The notes: generated from the letters alone by a model not told the origin. Positions 35,519 to 44,500 are shown, numbered from the stretch's first letter. The stretch: 64,000 nt of DNA from Vibrio europaeus (GCF_001695575.1 NZ_LUAX01000007.1:1054001-1118000), one strand, 5' to 3'. Numbers and translations are program-made.

Positions 35519-36073
35519 TTACTCACTGAATTTTTCTACAAACATCTGCTTATAGGACTTTGTCTGTAATTCTGAGTCAGTGAGACCAAACTGACTGGCA
35601 AGGGCTTTGAGTTCCAGTTTATAGTCTACAAGCATGGATTCATCGTCTGTCATTATGGCGAACTCGGCAAAATCACCAATCCCCTCTAGCGAATCAACTG
35701 TGATATGAAATGTGCTAACAAAATAGATACTTCTAAGCTTTGTGGCTTTTAAGGTGATTTCATAGCCCATGGTTTTCAGCATGCTTATTGCACTGACTTC
35801 GTCGGTAATATTCGTTGCTTCACATCGATCTGCTTCTGGCCCTTTTACTATCCACAACTTGATTCCAGATGGCTCCATTTTACGGATACAGACACCCTTG
35901 TTTTCGGCGAGCAGCGTTTTGTCAGGAGTATCAAAGTACCAGTCGGACTCTAGGTTGTCCTGCAGCATAACTTCATGCGGAATCTGGTTTAAAATCTCCA
36001 AGAAACTCGCTTTTGACTCCAGGCTATACTTCAGTTCTACCTCGTACTTGCCTTGAAAATGCTTATTACTCAT
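35519..36073 (-). CDS. CYTH domain protein (adenylate cyclase IV/thiamine triphosphatase fold)
   Basis: This 184-residue protein starts with the CYTH signature ExExK (YEVELKYSL) and continues with WYFDTPDKTLLAENKGVCIRK, typical of the tunnel-fold enzymes that act on triphosphates. Members are class IV adenylate cyclases (CyaB) or thiamine triphosphatases; sequence alone does not separate them. The conserved acidic pair near residues 130-140 (SLEGIGDFAEFAI) is present, so it is probably active. It lies immediately beyond the truncated end of tail copy A, so its position is a junction product of the insertion history. Confidence 0.85.
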   Translation of the reverse strand: MSNKHFQGKYEVELKYSLESKASFLEILNQIPHEVMLQDNLESDWYFDTPDKTLLAENKGVCIRKMEPSGIKLWIVKGPEADRCEATNITDEVSAISMLKTMGYEITLKATKLRSIYFVSTFHITVDSLEGIGDFAEFAIMTDDESMLVDYKLELKALASQFGLTDSELQTKSYKQMFVEKFSE

Positions 36074-36160
36074 GTGTTGTCTCAGCCGAAAGAAGTAGAG
36101 CTTATCATAAGAATAAAATGGTAAGCATGGTCGGAGGTATGACTCCTTGAAGTTGTATTT

Positions 36161-36505
36161 CTAACCATGAACATCGACACTATCTTGTGGTGCTTCAGAG
36201 CGCTCATCCATACCATAGTCTCGAAGAACACTAGCAACCCTCAAGCGGTAACTTTCAAAAACACCGTTTCGGCCTTTTGATTGAGCTAGTCTATGGCCTT
36301 CTAAACGACGCCATTCTTGAATTGCGTTTTCGTCTCGCCAAAATGACAAAGAAAGAACCTTCCCTTCATTGCTAAGGCTTTGGAATCGCTCTATTGAAAT
36401 AAAACCTTCAATTTCTGAAAAGAGTGGTCTGAGTTCATTGGCAATATCAAGGTATTCCGAGGTTTTACCTTCCGCGACTTGAACTTCAAATATTACGGCT
36501 ATCAT
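36161..36505 (-). CDS. Antibiotic biosynthesis monooxygenase (ABM) family protein
   Basis: This 114-residue protein has the ferredoxin-like ABM fold, with IAVIFEVQVAEGKTSEYLDI at the start and LSLSFWRDENAIQEWRR in the middle. Such small dimers oxidise quinones or heme-like compounds without a cofactor, or have unknown roles. The ATG at 36505 is chosen for the family's usual N-terminus and a GGTGG site; an upstream ATG at 36526 is possible. It lies between the CYTH gene and the CFI-box pair. Confidence 0.82.
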   Translation of the reverse strand: MIAVIFEVQVAEGKTSEYLDIANELRPLFSEIEGFISIERFQSLSNEGKVLSLSFWRDENAIQEWRRLEGHRLAQSKGRNGVFESYRLRVASVLRDYGMDERSEAPQDSVDVHG

Positions 36506-36526
36506 TGTCCACCATTTGATAATCAA

Positions 36527-36765
36527 TCCTTTAGCTATTTTAACGAGTTAGCTGTTGATTGATATGACCGGCAACAAATAAAAAATTACTAGATGATTTT
36601 TTGATTTATGAATTGATTGCTTCTTCTGAGGAACACTTGCCTTGCTATGGTGTGAGTAATTCTTTACCGTAGCCGTTGCATATCACCTTAAACAGAAAAC
36701 GCAACGCATAGCGAAAATACCAGTCGTTGCGAATCCACCTAAACTGATTGTTATATGTAAATTGG
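36527..36765. other. AT-rich intergenic stretch
   Basis: No convincing gene was found. A weak inverted repeat (CGCAACGCATAGCG with CGTTGCGA, around 36700-36736) lies just downstream of the CFI-box gene stop and could be its transcript end. It lacks the conserved GTTRRRY-type ends of an integron attC site. Confidence 0.4.
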
Positions 36766-37308
36766 TTATTTTTGTCTTGCAGTAACAATCTGGACAAAGG
36801 TATTTAAAACATTACGGACTAATGGCTTGAGCTTTGGATGTTTATCTAGCCATTGAGCCATTTTAGGGCCTTCCTTGTAGTACCAGACAATGAACTTTTG
36901 ACCATATGCATAGTTACGTAGACAATTATCACGCCAGTATCTAAGTTTATCGACAGTAGAATGGCTATTATCTTCAAACGCGCTAGTTGCAACAAAACAC
37001 GCACTTTTTGCAGTAGCGGCTCCACTGCGACTTGTAATAGTTCTAGAGCCAGTAGCAGTTGTACTTTTAGTCACAATTTCATGAGCCACTCGACCGTCTT
37101 TAGATAGCTCATTAAATGTGTCGACGTGATCCTCAGCTTCCTTACGCGCTCTGATCTCTAAACTATTGCGATTTACTTCTTGCGTCTGTAAATCGAGAGC
37201 AGCAAAAGAAGCCTTTTCACTAATTGTTTTTATCTGCTCATCATCAAGATTAGCTAACGCATTATTTAAAATATCATGAGTAGCTAATTCTTTTTTATTC
37301 TTTTCCAC
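36766..37308 (-). CDS. CFI-box C-terminal domain protein of unknown function
   Basis: This 180-residue protein has a helical, charged N-terminal half (to about 80) and a Ser/Thr-rich linker. Its C-terminal domain starts at CFVATSAF (Cys104), with RYWRDNCLRN, FIVWYY and LDKHPKLKPLVR, matching the pattern of CFI-box proteins (CFIATAAYG...RxFRD...FYY). The role of that domain is not known. The GTG start at 37308 has a GGAG site; a TTG 12 nt upstream would overlap the previous gene. It follows the 245-residue gene by 1 nt and is clearly co-transcribed. Base composition is more AT-rich than in neighbouring core genes. Confidence 0.75.
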   Translation of the reverse strand: MEKNKKELATHDILNNALANLDDEQIKTISEKASFAALDLQTQEVNRNSLEIRARKEAEDHVDTFNELSKDGRVAHEIVTKSTTATGSRTITSRSGAATAKSACFVATSAFEDNSHSTVDKLRYWRDNCLRNYAYGQKFIVWYYKEGPKMAQWLDKHPKLKPLVRNVLNTFVQIVTARQK

Positions 37309-37309
37309 G

Positions 37310-38047
37310 TTAATCTCCAAAAATAGATGCTAAAACTCGCTTTAAAAATGGTTTTTTGGGCGTATAAGTAGATATCTTTATATAGCCGTTAGGAAACTCA
37401 ATTTGTTGACTTAAATGTTCAATTTCTTCCATGGTCAAGATGTTTTCGATTGCTTCGATATCTTGGTATGCGCGAGCTTCGATTAATTTTGCCTCTTCTT
37501 GCTCTACTCTAGCTAAAAGCGCTCTTGCCGCAGTAACGTCATCATCAGCAAGCCACGTGATAGCAGCAGTTAGTTTTTCAGGGAGTTCAACTACATTATC
37601 ACCTTCATAAAAACTCTTAATCACAGTATGTAATTTATCTAGGCCAACTAGTGGCTCATCTGTGTTTATAGAAATAAACTCTGTTTTCTTATGCCTTTGA
37701 TTAGTATAGAAAAGACAAATTTCCTTAGCGATAAGGTACCGTTCACTTGAATTTAAGCAAACTGGAACTAATTTTACTAATCGGTCCTGTGTTTGACCTG
37801 ATATCTTTATCGTTCCACTTCGCCATTTATCCATAGACTTTTGAGCGTAGCGCTTTGCGCTATCACCATAATCCGCACCGTAAAGGCGCAATATCTGACT
37901 AACTTCTTCTGGAGAGCTTTTGTAGAAACGCTCAATGATCATGTTCAATGCATTTCGCCCAATCAAGCCAATCAGCTCTCTTTCCTTTGAAGGACTAGAT
38001 GCCCTCCAATTACGATAAATTCTTGAACGATATCTATAACGCCTCAT
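37310..38047 (-). CDS. Hypothetical protein (245 aa), operon partner of the CFI-box protein
   Basis: I do not recognise this protein. It has a very basic N-terminus (eight arginines or so in the first 15 residues) and a long helical body. The region near 160-205 (LTAAITWLADDDVTAARALL) could form a coiled coil or helical repeat. A basic, hydrophobic C-terminal end (KKPFLKRVLASIFG) might touch a membrane. No catalytic motif is visible. The ATG at 38047 lacks a strong ribosome site. Its stop is 1 nt from the start of the CFI-box gene. It is the first cargo gene next to the functional formate dehydrogenase terminator. Confidence 0.75.
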   Translation of the reverse strand: MRRYRYRSRIYRNWRASSPSKERELIGLIGRNALNMIIERFYKSSPEEVSQILRLYGADYGDSAKRYAQKSMDKWRSGTIKISGQTQDRLVKLVPVCLNSSERYLIAKEICLFYTNQRHKKTEFISINTDEPLVGLDKLHTVIKSFYEGDNVVELPEKLTAAITWLADDDVTAARALLARVEQEEAKLIEARAYQDIEAIENILTMEEIEHLSQQIEFPNGYIKISTYTPKKPFLKRVLASIFGD

Positions 38048-38154
38048 ACATCAACCATACAAATAAATCCTTGTATATTATAAGGTTAATGGGCGTGAGT
38101 GTATACTGAACTAGTTAAATCACTATTGGGCGAGATGTTTTTATATAACAGCTT

Positions 38155-38289
38155 TTAGGAACAGAGTTTCTATATTCAGTTCTTCCCCAGTCCTAATTGT
38201 ATTTTTGTCGTACCATGTTGGTATTCTGGTAGTTAAACAAAAAGAGCCAACCTTCTGGTTGACTCTCTTTCCTTATCTAAAACGGCTAG
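38155..38289 (-). repeat. Functional formate dehydrogenase downstream region and terminator (copy B)
   Basis: This segment follows the intact gene's stop and carries the hairpin GAGCCAACC/GGTTGACTC with an adjoining T-run on the minus strand (38238-38267), a good rho-independent terminator. Sequence related to it occurs again at 33389-33540 and 34905-35030. It is the parent or sibling of those copies. Confidence 0.85.
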
Positions 38290-41200
38290 TTAGGCGTGGT
38301 TATCTGCGGTGTCTAGCGCCTCAACTCTTACAGCTGCGACCTTAAACTCTGGGATCTTGGCGTGTGGATCGGTGGCTGTGGTGGTGAGTCTGTTTACTGG
38401 CGACTCGACGAAGTGGAAAGGAATAAAGATCACCCCTTTCTGTATTCGTTTGGTTACAAACGCGTCGATCTCTATCTCTCCTCTGCGGGTCGAGACTTTC
38501 AATCTTTGACCATTTGAAATTCCCAGTGCTTCGGCGTCTTGTACACTGATCATCGCTCTTGGCCCAGCGAGCTTGTCGAGCCCTTTGGTTTTACGAGTCA
38601 TGGTTCCAGTGTGGAACTGTTCTAACACTCGGCCTGTGGTAAGCACGAGCGGGAACTCTTCATCAGGCAGTTCGGCTGCGTAGCGGAATGGAACCCCAAC
38701 CATCTGCCCTTTACCGCGGGTGAATTGGGTTTGGTGCATAATACGAGTGCCGTTCGGGTTATTCTTGTTGCTCGGCCACTGGACACCTTCTGGTGTAATG
38801 TTATCCCACTTGAGGCCAGCATATTGTGGTGTGACGCGGGTGATTTCCGCTGTTATATCAGCGACATTTTGATAGTGCCAGTCACTACCCATTGCATTGG
38901 CGATTTGTTGGATGATCCACCAGTCCTCTTTTGCTTCTCCCGGAGCGTTGACTGCGGCGTTGACTCTCTGCACGCGACGTTCTGTATTGGTGAAGTGACC
39001 AGATTTTTCGGCAAATGAACATGAAGGTAAAACCACATCTGCGTATTGGGCTGTCTCAGTTAAGAAGATGTCCTGTACCACTAAGAAGTCGAGTGTTTCT
39101 AACCCTTCAATCACATGGGCTTGGTTGGGGTCACTCAATACTGGGTTCTCACCCATAATATACAAGCCGCGCACATTACGTTGGCATGCACCATCAATGA
39201 TCTCGGTGAGTGTTAACCCGGGTTCTGCTGGCAGATCGGGTGCGTTCCACTCAATAGAGAACTTCTGGCGTATCATTGGGTTATACACCTTTTGATAGCC
39301 AGGGTAGTTGTTTGGCAGTGCGCCCATATCACAGGCACCTTGAACATTAGATTGGCCGCGTAATGGGTTGATGCCACCGCCTTCAATACCAATGTTACCG
39401 CACAAAAGCTGCAAGTTGGCGATTGAGCGAACGTTGTCGTGCCCCGTTGTATGCTGGGTAATGCCCATAGAGTAGTAAACAGCGGTACGCTTGGCGTTAC
39501 CTATAGTGCGCGCCATCGCAAAGATGTCTTCAGCGCTGACGCCAGTGACTAGCTCGACTTTATCTAAGGCGTAAGCAGGGGACATCACTTCTTGAAGTAG
39601 GGTATCGAAGCCATCCACACGCTCTTCTATGTACTCTTGATCGTACCAACCGTTTTTAATGATCTGCTGCATCACGCCGTTTAACAGCATGACATCTGTC
39701 CCCGGTCTATGAGCGAGGTACAGCTCAGCATGGTCGACCATATCAATCCGTTTTGGATCGGCGACGATCAGTCGAGCGCCATGATGACGAATTGCCTGTT
39801 TGATATGCGAAGCGATAATCGGGTGCGCAGACGTGGTGTCTGAGCCTATGATGAAGATAACATCCGAATGTTTGATGCTTGGGATGTCGTTGGTCATTGC
39901 ACCACTGCCTAACGAGGCTTCAAGACCGGTAACGCTAGAGGCATGACACAATCGCGCGCAGTGATCGACGTTGTTAGTGCCAAGCTCACGACGGATAAAC
40001 TTTTGGAATGCATAGTTATCTTCGTTGGTGGTTTTCGCTGACGAGAAACCTGCCAACGCATTGCCGCCGAAGTCTTGCTTAATCGCAGAAAACTTCTTAG
40101 CGACTAAATCGATCGCTTCTTGCCACGTTGTAGGTTGTAACCAACCATCTTTGCGGATGAGTGGTGTGGTTAGCCTTGAGTCATCATCGATAAAGTCGAA
40201 TCCAAAACGGCCTTTGACGCACAGCATGCCTTGGTTAACGGGAGATTCTGCACCTTTAACGAAGCGGATTTTATTGCTCGCCTCGTCGACATACATGGTG
40301 AGCTTGCAGCCAACCCCGCAATAAGTACAAATGGTATCGACTTGTTTAAGTTGTTCGCTGCGACCTTGAGAGCGATCTCGGCTATCGACCATGGCACCTG
40401 TAGGGCAGGCTTGCACACACGCTCCGCATTGCACGCAGTTGGAGTCACCCATGAGTAAACGACCATTTCTCGCTGAGCCAAAATGCGGTCTATCATCGGG
40501 GCGAAGGGCAGGGCGTCCTTTCTCATCGTGAACAAAATTGAGAATGCCGTGAACGGCTTGTTCGCTACATGCCTGAATGCACTGACCACAGCTGATACAG
40601 CGGTTAGCATCGAATTCGATAAACTGCGAACTGCGGTCAACGCTGAACTTGAGTCTAGGATCTTTACTGCGCAGTGTTAACCAGTCTTGATGAGATTTCA
40701 CCTCTAACGAAATTTTGAACTGCTGCTCGGCACCATATTCTGTTGAGTAGTCACGTAGATCGCATTGGGTGTTGGCTTGGCAGCCACATTCAAGGCAGCG
40801 CAGTGCTTCTTGAATGGCGTCATCGTTATCGAAACCTAACTCGACTTCGGCAAAGCTCTGCTCACGTTGCTCTGGAGTGAGCTCGGGCATAATGCTTCGC
40901 GCGACTTTTTCGATATGTTCGAAGTGAAGCGGATCAACTTGAGAAAGCTTCTTCTCTTTATGTGAGTTGAACTCTGGCTTAGGCATATCTGCCATGTCGC
41001 CATTGAGGTATAGGTCAATCGCTTTCGCGGCGATGCGGCCATCTCCCACGGCTTCTACTGCGGTAGCAGGGCCGCGTCTGAAATCACCAATACTGAATAT
41101 ATTACCTGTCCCCGTGTGCATGGTGGCGTCATCCGTTTGCGCGGTATTCCAACGAGTCAGTGGGATGGAGAGTGAATCGTTCTCCAGAAAGCTCAAGTCA

Positions 41201-42501
41201 GGTTTTTGCGATACCGCGGCAATCACGGTATCAAATGCTTCAGTGAAGAACTCGCCAGTGGCTTGTGGTCGGCGGCGCCCTGAAGAATCTGGAGCGCCTA
41301 GCGCCATTTTCTCTAGCCGAACTGAGCCAACTCGACCATTTGAGTCAGCAATATTTTCAGCAGGGTTGGTTAAGAATAAGAACTTCACACCTTCGTGTTC
41401 GGCTTCTTCAATCTCGTAGTCTTCAGCGGGCATCTCTTCGCGAGTACGGCGATAAATAAGGGTGGTATCTGCTCCGGCTCGGCGTGCAGTTCGAGCGCAA
41501 TCTATTGCTGTGTTGCCTCCGCCGATTACTGCAACCTTTTGGCCAGTGGTGTAGTGCTGCTCAGTGACATAATCTTTGAGGTAATCCACCCCTAGGTAGC
41601 AGCCATCTAAATCACTGCCAGGATAGTTCATCTCAACAGCGAGTGAGGCACCGACAGCGAGACACACCGCGTCATAATCTTCGCTTAATTGAGATAAGCT
41701 AAAATTCTCACCCAGTTTCTGATTCGTTTTCACCACCATGCCGTTACGACACATTAACTCGATCTCTTTGTCGAGAATCGCTTTAGGGAGTCGGTATTCG
41801 GGGATCCCATATCGAAGCCAGCCGCCGGCTTGAGGCATAGACTCGAACACCGTGACATCGTAACCTTCATTGGACAAGTAATAGCCCGCGGTTAGGCCAC
41901 CCGGCCCACTTCCGACAACTGCAATGGAAAGGTTTTTAACTGGTTTTTTCTCTGGTACATAAGATTCTTGCGCTGCAAGGTCAGCATCAGCAGCGTGACG
42001 TTTAAGTTGTCGAATGGCTATCGACTCATCAACCAGTGAGCGGCGACATTCACTCTCACAGAATGCAGGGCAAACACGGCCAATTGAAAGCGGCATTGGC
42101 AGTGTCTTCTTGATTACTTCAATCGCTTTTTGATGATCGTTCTGTGCGATGAAATATAAGTAAGACTGTATATCGACACCCGCAGGGCAAGCGGTTTTGC
42201 ATGGCGCTTCACAATCGGCGTAGTGATCTTGCATGATCCGGTTGAGTGCTTGCTTACGGTGGGCGCTGAGTTGTTCTGATTGGGTAATGACATTTAACCC
42301 AGAATAGACTTCTAATTCACAAGCACGCTTTGTTCCGCCACTTTCTACTTCGACGATACATAAGTCACAAGGGACTTTTTGGTCAGATTTGTTCAGGCCA
42401 CATAGTGAGGGGATGTCTACACCACACACTTTGGCCGCTTCTAGAAGGGTCGAGCCTTGCTCAACAATTCGATACTTTCCGTCTATTACGATTTCAATCA
42501 T
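38290..42501 (-). CDS. fdhF: Formate dehydrogenase alpha subunit fused to ferredoxin and GltD-like NAD(P)/FAD modules
   Basis: This 1,403-residue enzyme has an N-terminal 2Fe-2S ferredoxin domain. A GltD-like region follows, with two Rossmann motifs (VVGSGPGGLTAGYYLS and AVIGGGNTAIDCARTA). Next come two 4Fe-4S clusters (CISCGQCIQAC and CVQCGACVQAC) and a molybdopterin domain with its own cluster (CTYCGVGC). The molybdenum ligand is a cysteine, Cys848 in DHCARLCHASS, not selenocysteine. It should oxidise formate and pass electrons toward NAD(P) or a ferredoxin. The ATG at 42501 has a GGGGGT site; an upstream ATG is less likely. It is divergent from napG-napH, with FNR- and NarP-like sites between. 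Its 3' end is duplicated downstream. Confidence 0.9.
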   Translation of the reverse strand: MIEIVIDGKYRIVEQGSTLLEAAKVCGVDIPSLCGLNKSDQKVPCDLCIVEVESGGTKRACELEVYSGLNVITQSEQLSAHRKQALNRIMQDHYADCEAPCKTACPAGVDIQSYLYFIAQNDHQKAIEVIKKTLPMPLSIGRVCPAFCESECRRSLVDESIAIRQLKRHAADADLAAQESYVPEKKPVKNLSIAVVGSGPGGLTAGYYLSNEGYDVTVFESMPQAGGWLRYGIPEYRLPKAILDKEIELMCRNGMVVKTNQKLGENFSLSQLSEDYDAVCLAVGASLAVEMNYPGSDLDGCYLGVDYLKDYVTEQHYTTGQKVAVIGGGNTAIDCARTARRAGADTTLIYRRTREEMPAEDYEIEEAEHEGVKFLFLTNPAENIADSNGRVGSVRLEKMALGAPDSSGRRRPQATGEFFTEAFDTVIAAVSQKPDLSFLENDSLSIPLTRWNTAQTDDATMHTGTGNIFSIGDFRRGPATAVEAVGDGRIAAKAIDLYLNGDMADMPKPEFNSHKEKKLSQVDPLHFEHIEKVARSIMPELTPEQREQSFAEVELGFDNDDAIQEALRCLECGCQANTQCDLRDYSTEYGAEQQFKISLEVKSHQDWLTLRSKDPRLKFSVDRSSQFIEFDANRCISCGQCIQACSEQAVHGILNFVHDEKGRPALRPDDRPHFGSARNGRLLMGDSNCVQCGACVQACPTGAMVDSRDRSQGRSEQLKQVDTICTYCGVGCKLTMYVDEASNKIRFVKGAESPVNQGMLCVKGRFGFDFIDDDSRLTTPLIRKDGWLQPTTWQEAIDLVAKKFSAIKQDFGGNALAGFSSAKTTNEDNYAFQKFIRRELGTNNVDHCARLCHASSVTGLEASLGSGAMTNDIPSIKHSDVIFIIGSDTTSAHPIIASHIKQAIRHHGARLIVADPKRIDMVDHAELYLAHRPGTDVMLLNGVMQQIIKNGWYDQEYIEERVDGFDTLLQEVMSPAYALDKVELVTGVSAEDIFAMARTIGNAKRTAVYYSMGITQHTTGHDNVRSIANLQLLCGNIGIEGGGINPLRGQSNVQGACDMGALPNNYPGYQKVYNPMIRQKFSIEWNAPDLPAEPGLTLTEIIDGACQRNVRGLYIMGENPVLSDPNQAHVIEGLETLDFLVVQDIFLTETAQYADVVLPSCSFAEKSGHFTNTERRVQRVNAAVNAPGEAKEDWWIIQQIANAMGSDWHYQNVADITAEITRVTPQYAGLKWDNITPEGVQWPSNKNNPNGTRIMHQTQFTRGKGQMVGVPFRYAAELPDEEFPLVLTTGRVLEQFHTGTMTRKTKGLDKLAGPRAMISVQDAEALGISNGQRLKVSTRRGEIEIDAFVTKRIQKGVIFIPFHFVESPVNRLTTTATDPHAKIPEFKVAAVRVEALDTADNHA

Positions 42502-42662
42502 AAGACCCCCGCAGCAAAAATATAGCCACACATTCTATAAGGATAATATGTCGCAAGGAAAGTTCGTGTGACAAAAAACTCAATCTTTAGATATTTGTTG
42601 GATAAGGTGAGCTGTTCTTTCCCTGCAATTTATCAATATGGGCGCTTTATCACTGCGGTTTG

Positions 42663-42676
42663 TTGATAAGCATCAA
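42663..42676. promoter_or_regulatory. FNR binding site
   Basis: TTGATAAGCATCAA matches the FNR consensus TTGAT-N4-ATCAA exactly. It lies about midway between the divergent formate dehydrogenase and napG genes, predicting anaerobic control of one or both. Confidence 0.75.
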
Positions 42677-42689
42677 TTGAAGTTTGATA

Positions 42690-42705
42690 CACCTCTTTAG
42701 AGGTA
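42690..42705. promoter_or_regulatory. NarP/NarL-like 7-2-7 site
   Basis: CACCTCT-TT-AGAGGTA is an inverted pair of heptamers two bases apart. The right arm fits the TACYYMT consensus fully when read on the other strand, and the left arm differs at one base. Vibrios carry NarQP, so nitrate or nitrite control is plausible. Confidence 0.5.
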
Positions 42706-42817
42706 TGTATCTCGATCTCATTGCTCGCAAAAATAACCGCAATTTTACTATGGTTGCTATGCTTAAGTAGGTTGTAAGTCACCTTACACTGTAAGCGAAG
42801 GCGAGAGGTATTGGGTC

Positions 42818-43579
42818 ATGAGTTCGTCTAATTCAAAGCTATCAGAGAGTCGACGCCGATTCTTACGGGATGCCGCACGAACGGCGGCTGGGGTTGGAGT
42901 CGCTGCGACAGTATTGGGACTTCAGTCGACGCAAAGTCAGGCAAGAAACGGTGAAGGAGTACCGGTTCGACCACCGGGAGCGCTGCCTAAAGGGGAATTT
43001 GAAGCGGCGTGTACTCGCTGTGGCTTATGTGTGCAGGCCTGCCCTTATGATACCTTGAAATTGGCAACGTTACTCTCTTCTGTTGAATCAGGAACGCCTT
43101 ACTTTAATGCGCGCAAAATTCCATGCGAGATGTGTGAAGACATCCCTTGTGTGCCTGCTTGTCCAACCGGAGCGCTTGACCCTAACTTAACCAATATCGA
43201 TGATGCTCGCATGGGTACTGCGGTCTTGATTGACCATGAAAGCTGTCTTAACTGGCAGGGTTTACGCTGTGATGTCTGTTATCGCGTCTGCCCACTGGTC
43301 GATGAAGCAATAACCCTTGAGCACATTCGCAATGAACGAACGGGCTATCACGCGAAGCTCATCCCAACTGTTCATTCAGACAAATGTACAGGTTGTGGTA
43401 AATGTGAGCAGGCCTGTGTGACCGAAGTTGCCGCAATCAAGATCATTCCAACAGAGCTCGCGAAAGGAAAGATGGGAGCTCACTACCAATTGGGTTGGGA
43501 AGAGGTAACCAAGTCACTGGAAAATAGCGCGCCGGAAGTGCCTGTAGAAGCGTTAGAAACGCTAGGAGGTAAGCTCTAA
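42818..43579 (+). CDS. napG: NapG-type ferredoxin protein with Tat signal
   Basis: This 253-residue iron-sulfur protein begins with a twin-arginine signal ([13 protein letters not shown]), so it is exported folded. It carries several CxxCxxCxxxCP clusters ([44 protein letters not shown]), matching NapG/MauM periplasmic ferredoxins. In nitrate reduction NapG passes electrons from the NapH quinol dehydrogenase. The napA, napB and napC genes are not in this window, so here it may serve formate oxidation or another acceptor. Its stop overlaps the napH start by 1 nt. Confidence 0.86.
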   Translation: MSSSNSKLSESRRRFLRDAARTAAGVGVAATVLGLQSTQSQARNGEGVPVRPPGALPKGEFEAACTRCGLCVQACPYDTLKLATLLSSVESGTPYFNARKIPCEMCEDIPCVPACPTGALDPNLTNIDDARMGTAVLIDHESCLNWQGLRCDVCYRVCPLVDEAITLEHIRNERTGYHAKLIPTVHSDKCTGCGKCEQACVTEVAAIKIIPTELAKGKMGAHYQLGWEEVTKSLENSAPEVPVEALETLGGKL

Positions 43580-44433
43580 TGGCTAAGAATCTAGCGAAAG
43601 ATGCAGGAAAAGACGCAATCCGAGAACTCGGCTGGTGGAAGGCTCATCGCTTTTTGCTGCTGCGCCGTATTTGTCAGCTCAGCATCATTGCGTTGTTCAT
43701 GGCAGGACCAACCTTAGGTGTGCTAAAGGGCAACCTATCGTCTAGTAATCTGTTTGATGTCATTCCGTTTAGTGATCCTTTAATTGTTCTTCAAACACTC
43801 GCAGCAGGGCATATGCCTGAACTCACTGCTTTGCTTGGCTTTGCCATTGTGGTGGTATTTTATGCTGTGGTGAGCCCGCGTGCTTTTTGCGGCTGGGTTT
43901 GCCCACTTAATATCGTTACCGACTTCGCCGCTTGGCTGAGAAGAAAGCTCAATTTAAAGGCGAGCTACCGTTGGTCATCTAAACTTCGTTACTGGTTGAT
44001 TCCAGTACTACTTATTGGCAGCGCAATCTCGGGAAGCGTACTTTGGGCGTGGATTGATCCGGTTGCTACCCTTCATCGTGGATTGGTGTTTGGAATGGGG
44101 GCGGGCTGGATACTGATTGTTATGGTCTTCTTGCTAGACTTGCTGCTTGTAGAACACGGCTGGTGCGGTCACTTATGCCCGCTAGGTGCAACCTATGGTG
44201 TGATTGGTTCAAAGAGCTTACTTCGTGTTTCAGCAGTGCGTCGTGAAGACTGCACCAAATGCATGGATTGCTACAATGTTTGCCCAGAGCCAGAGATTTT
44301 GCGTCAACCACTAAAAGAAGGTGACCGACGAGTCATGAGCCAAGACTGTATGAGCTGCGGACGTTGCATTGATGTGTGTGCGGAAAAGGTCTTCGAGTTC
44401 AAAAACCGTATTTCGGTTCAGCAAGTCGATTAA
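43579..44433 (+). CDS. napH: NapH-type quinol dehydrogenase ferredoxin subunit
   Basis: This 284-residue inner-membrane protein has four or more helices, the conserved FCGWVCPLN and GWCGHLCPLG motifs of the NapH family, and two C-terminal cytoplasmic 4Fe-4S clusters (CTKCMDCYNVCPEP and CMSCGRCIDVCAEK). NapH takes electrons from quinol and passes them to NapG. Translation is coupled to napG by a 1-nt overlap (TAATG). Placement divergent from the formate dehydrogenase suggests the pair links formate oxidation to the quinone pool, but this is an inference. Confidence 0.86.
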   Translation: MAKNLAKDAGKDAIRELGWWKAHRFLLLRRICQLSIIALFMAGPTLGVLKGNLSSSNLFDVIPFSDPLIVLQTLAAGHMPELTALLGFAIVVVFYAVVSPRAFCGWVCPLNIVTDFAAWLRRKLNLKASYRWSSKLRYWLIPVLLIGSAISGSVLWAWIDPVATLHRGLVFGMGAGWILIVMVFLLDLLLVEHGWCGHLCPLGATYGVIGSKSLLRVSAVRREDCTKCMDCYNVCPEPEILRQPLKEGDRRVMSQDCMSCGRCIDVCAEKVFEFKNRISVQQVD

Positions 44434-44443
44434 TAGCATTCGA

Positions 44444-44496
44444 GATAAAGAGATGAAAAAGCTTATGTGTGCGGTTGATCATCTCTTTATTTTTTA
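44444..44496 (+). terminator. Terminator of the napG-napH operon
   Basis: TAAAGAGATGA pairs with TCATCTCTTTA around a loop of about 23 bases and is followed by a TTTTTT run. The long loop is unusual, but the stem and T-run are convincing. Confidence 0.7.
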
Positions 44497-44500
44497 GCGC

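Noticed and set aside
31514-38289. Superintegron cassette array
   Set aside because: The run of small minus-strand accessory genes recalls a Vibrio integron, but no repeated attC sites with paired RYYYAAC and GTTRRRY ends separate them. The GCCTAAC at the formate dehydrogenase stop is explained by its codons (His/Asn-Ala-stop), and no integrase gene is present.
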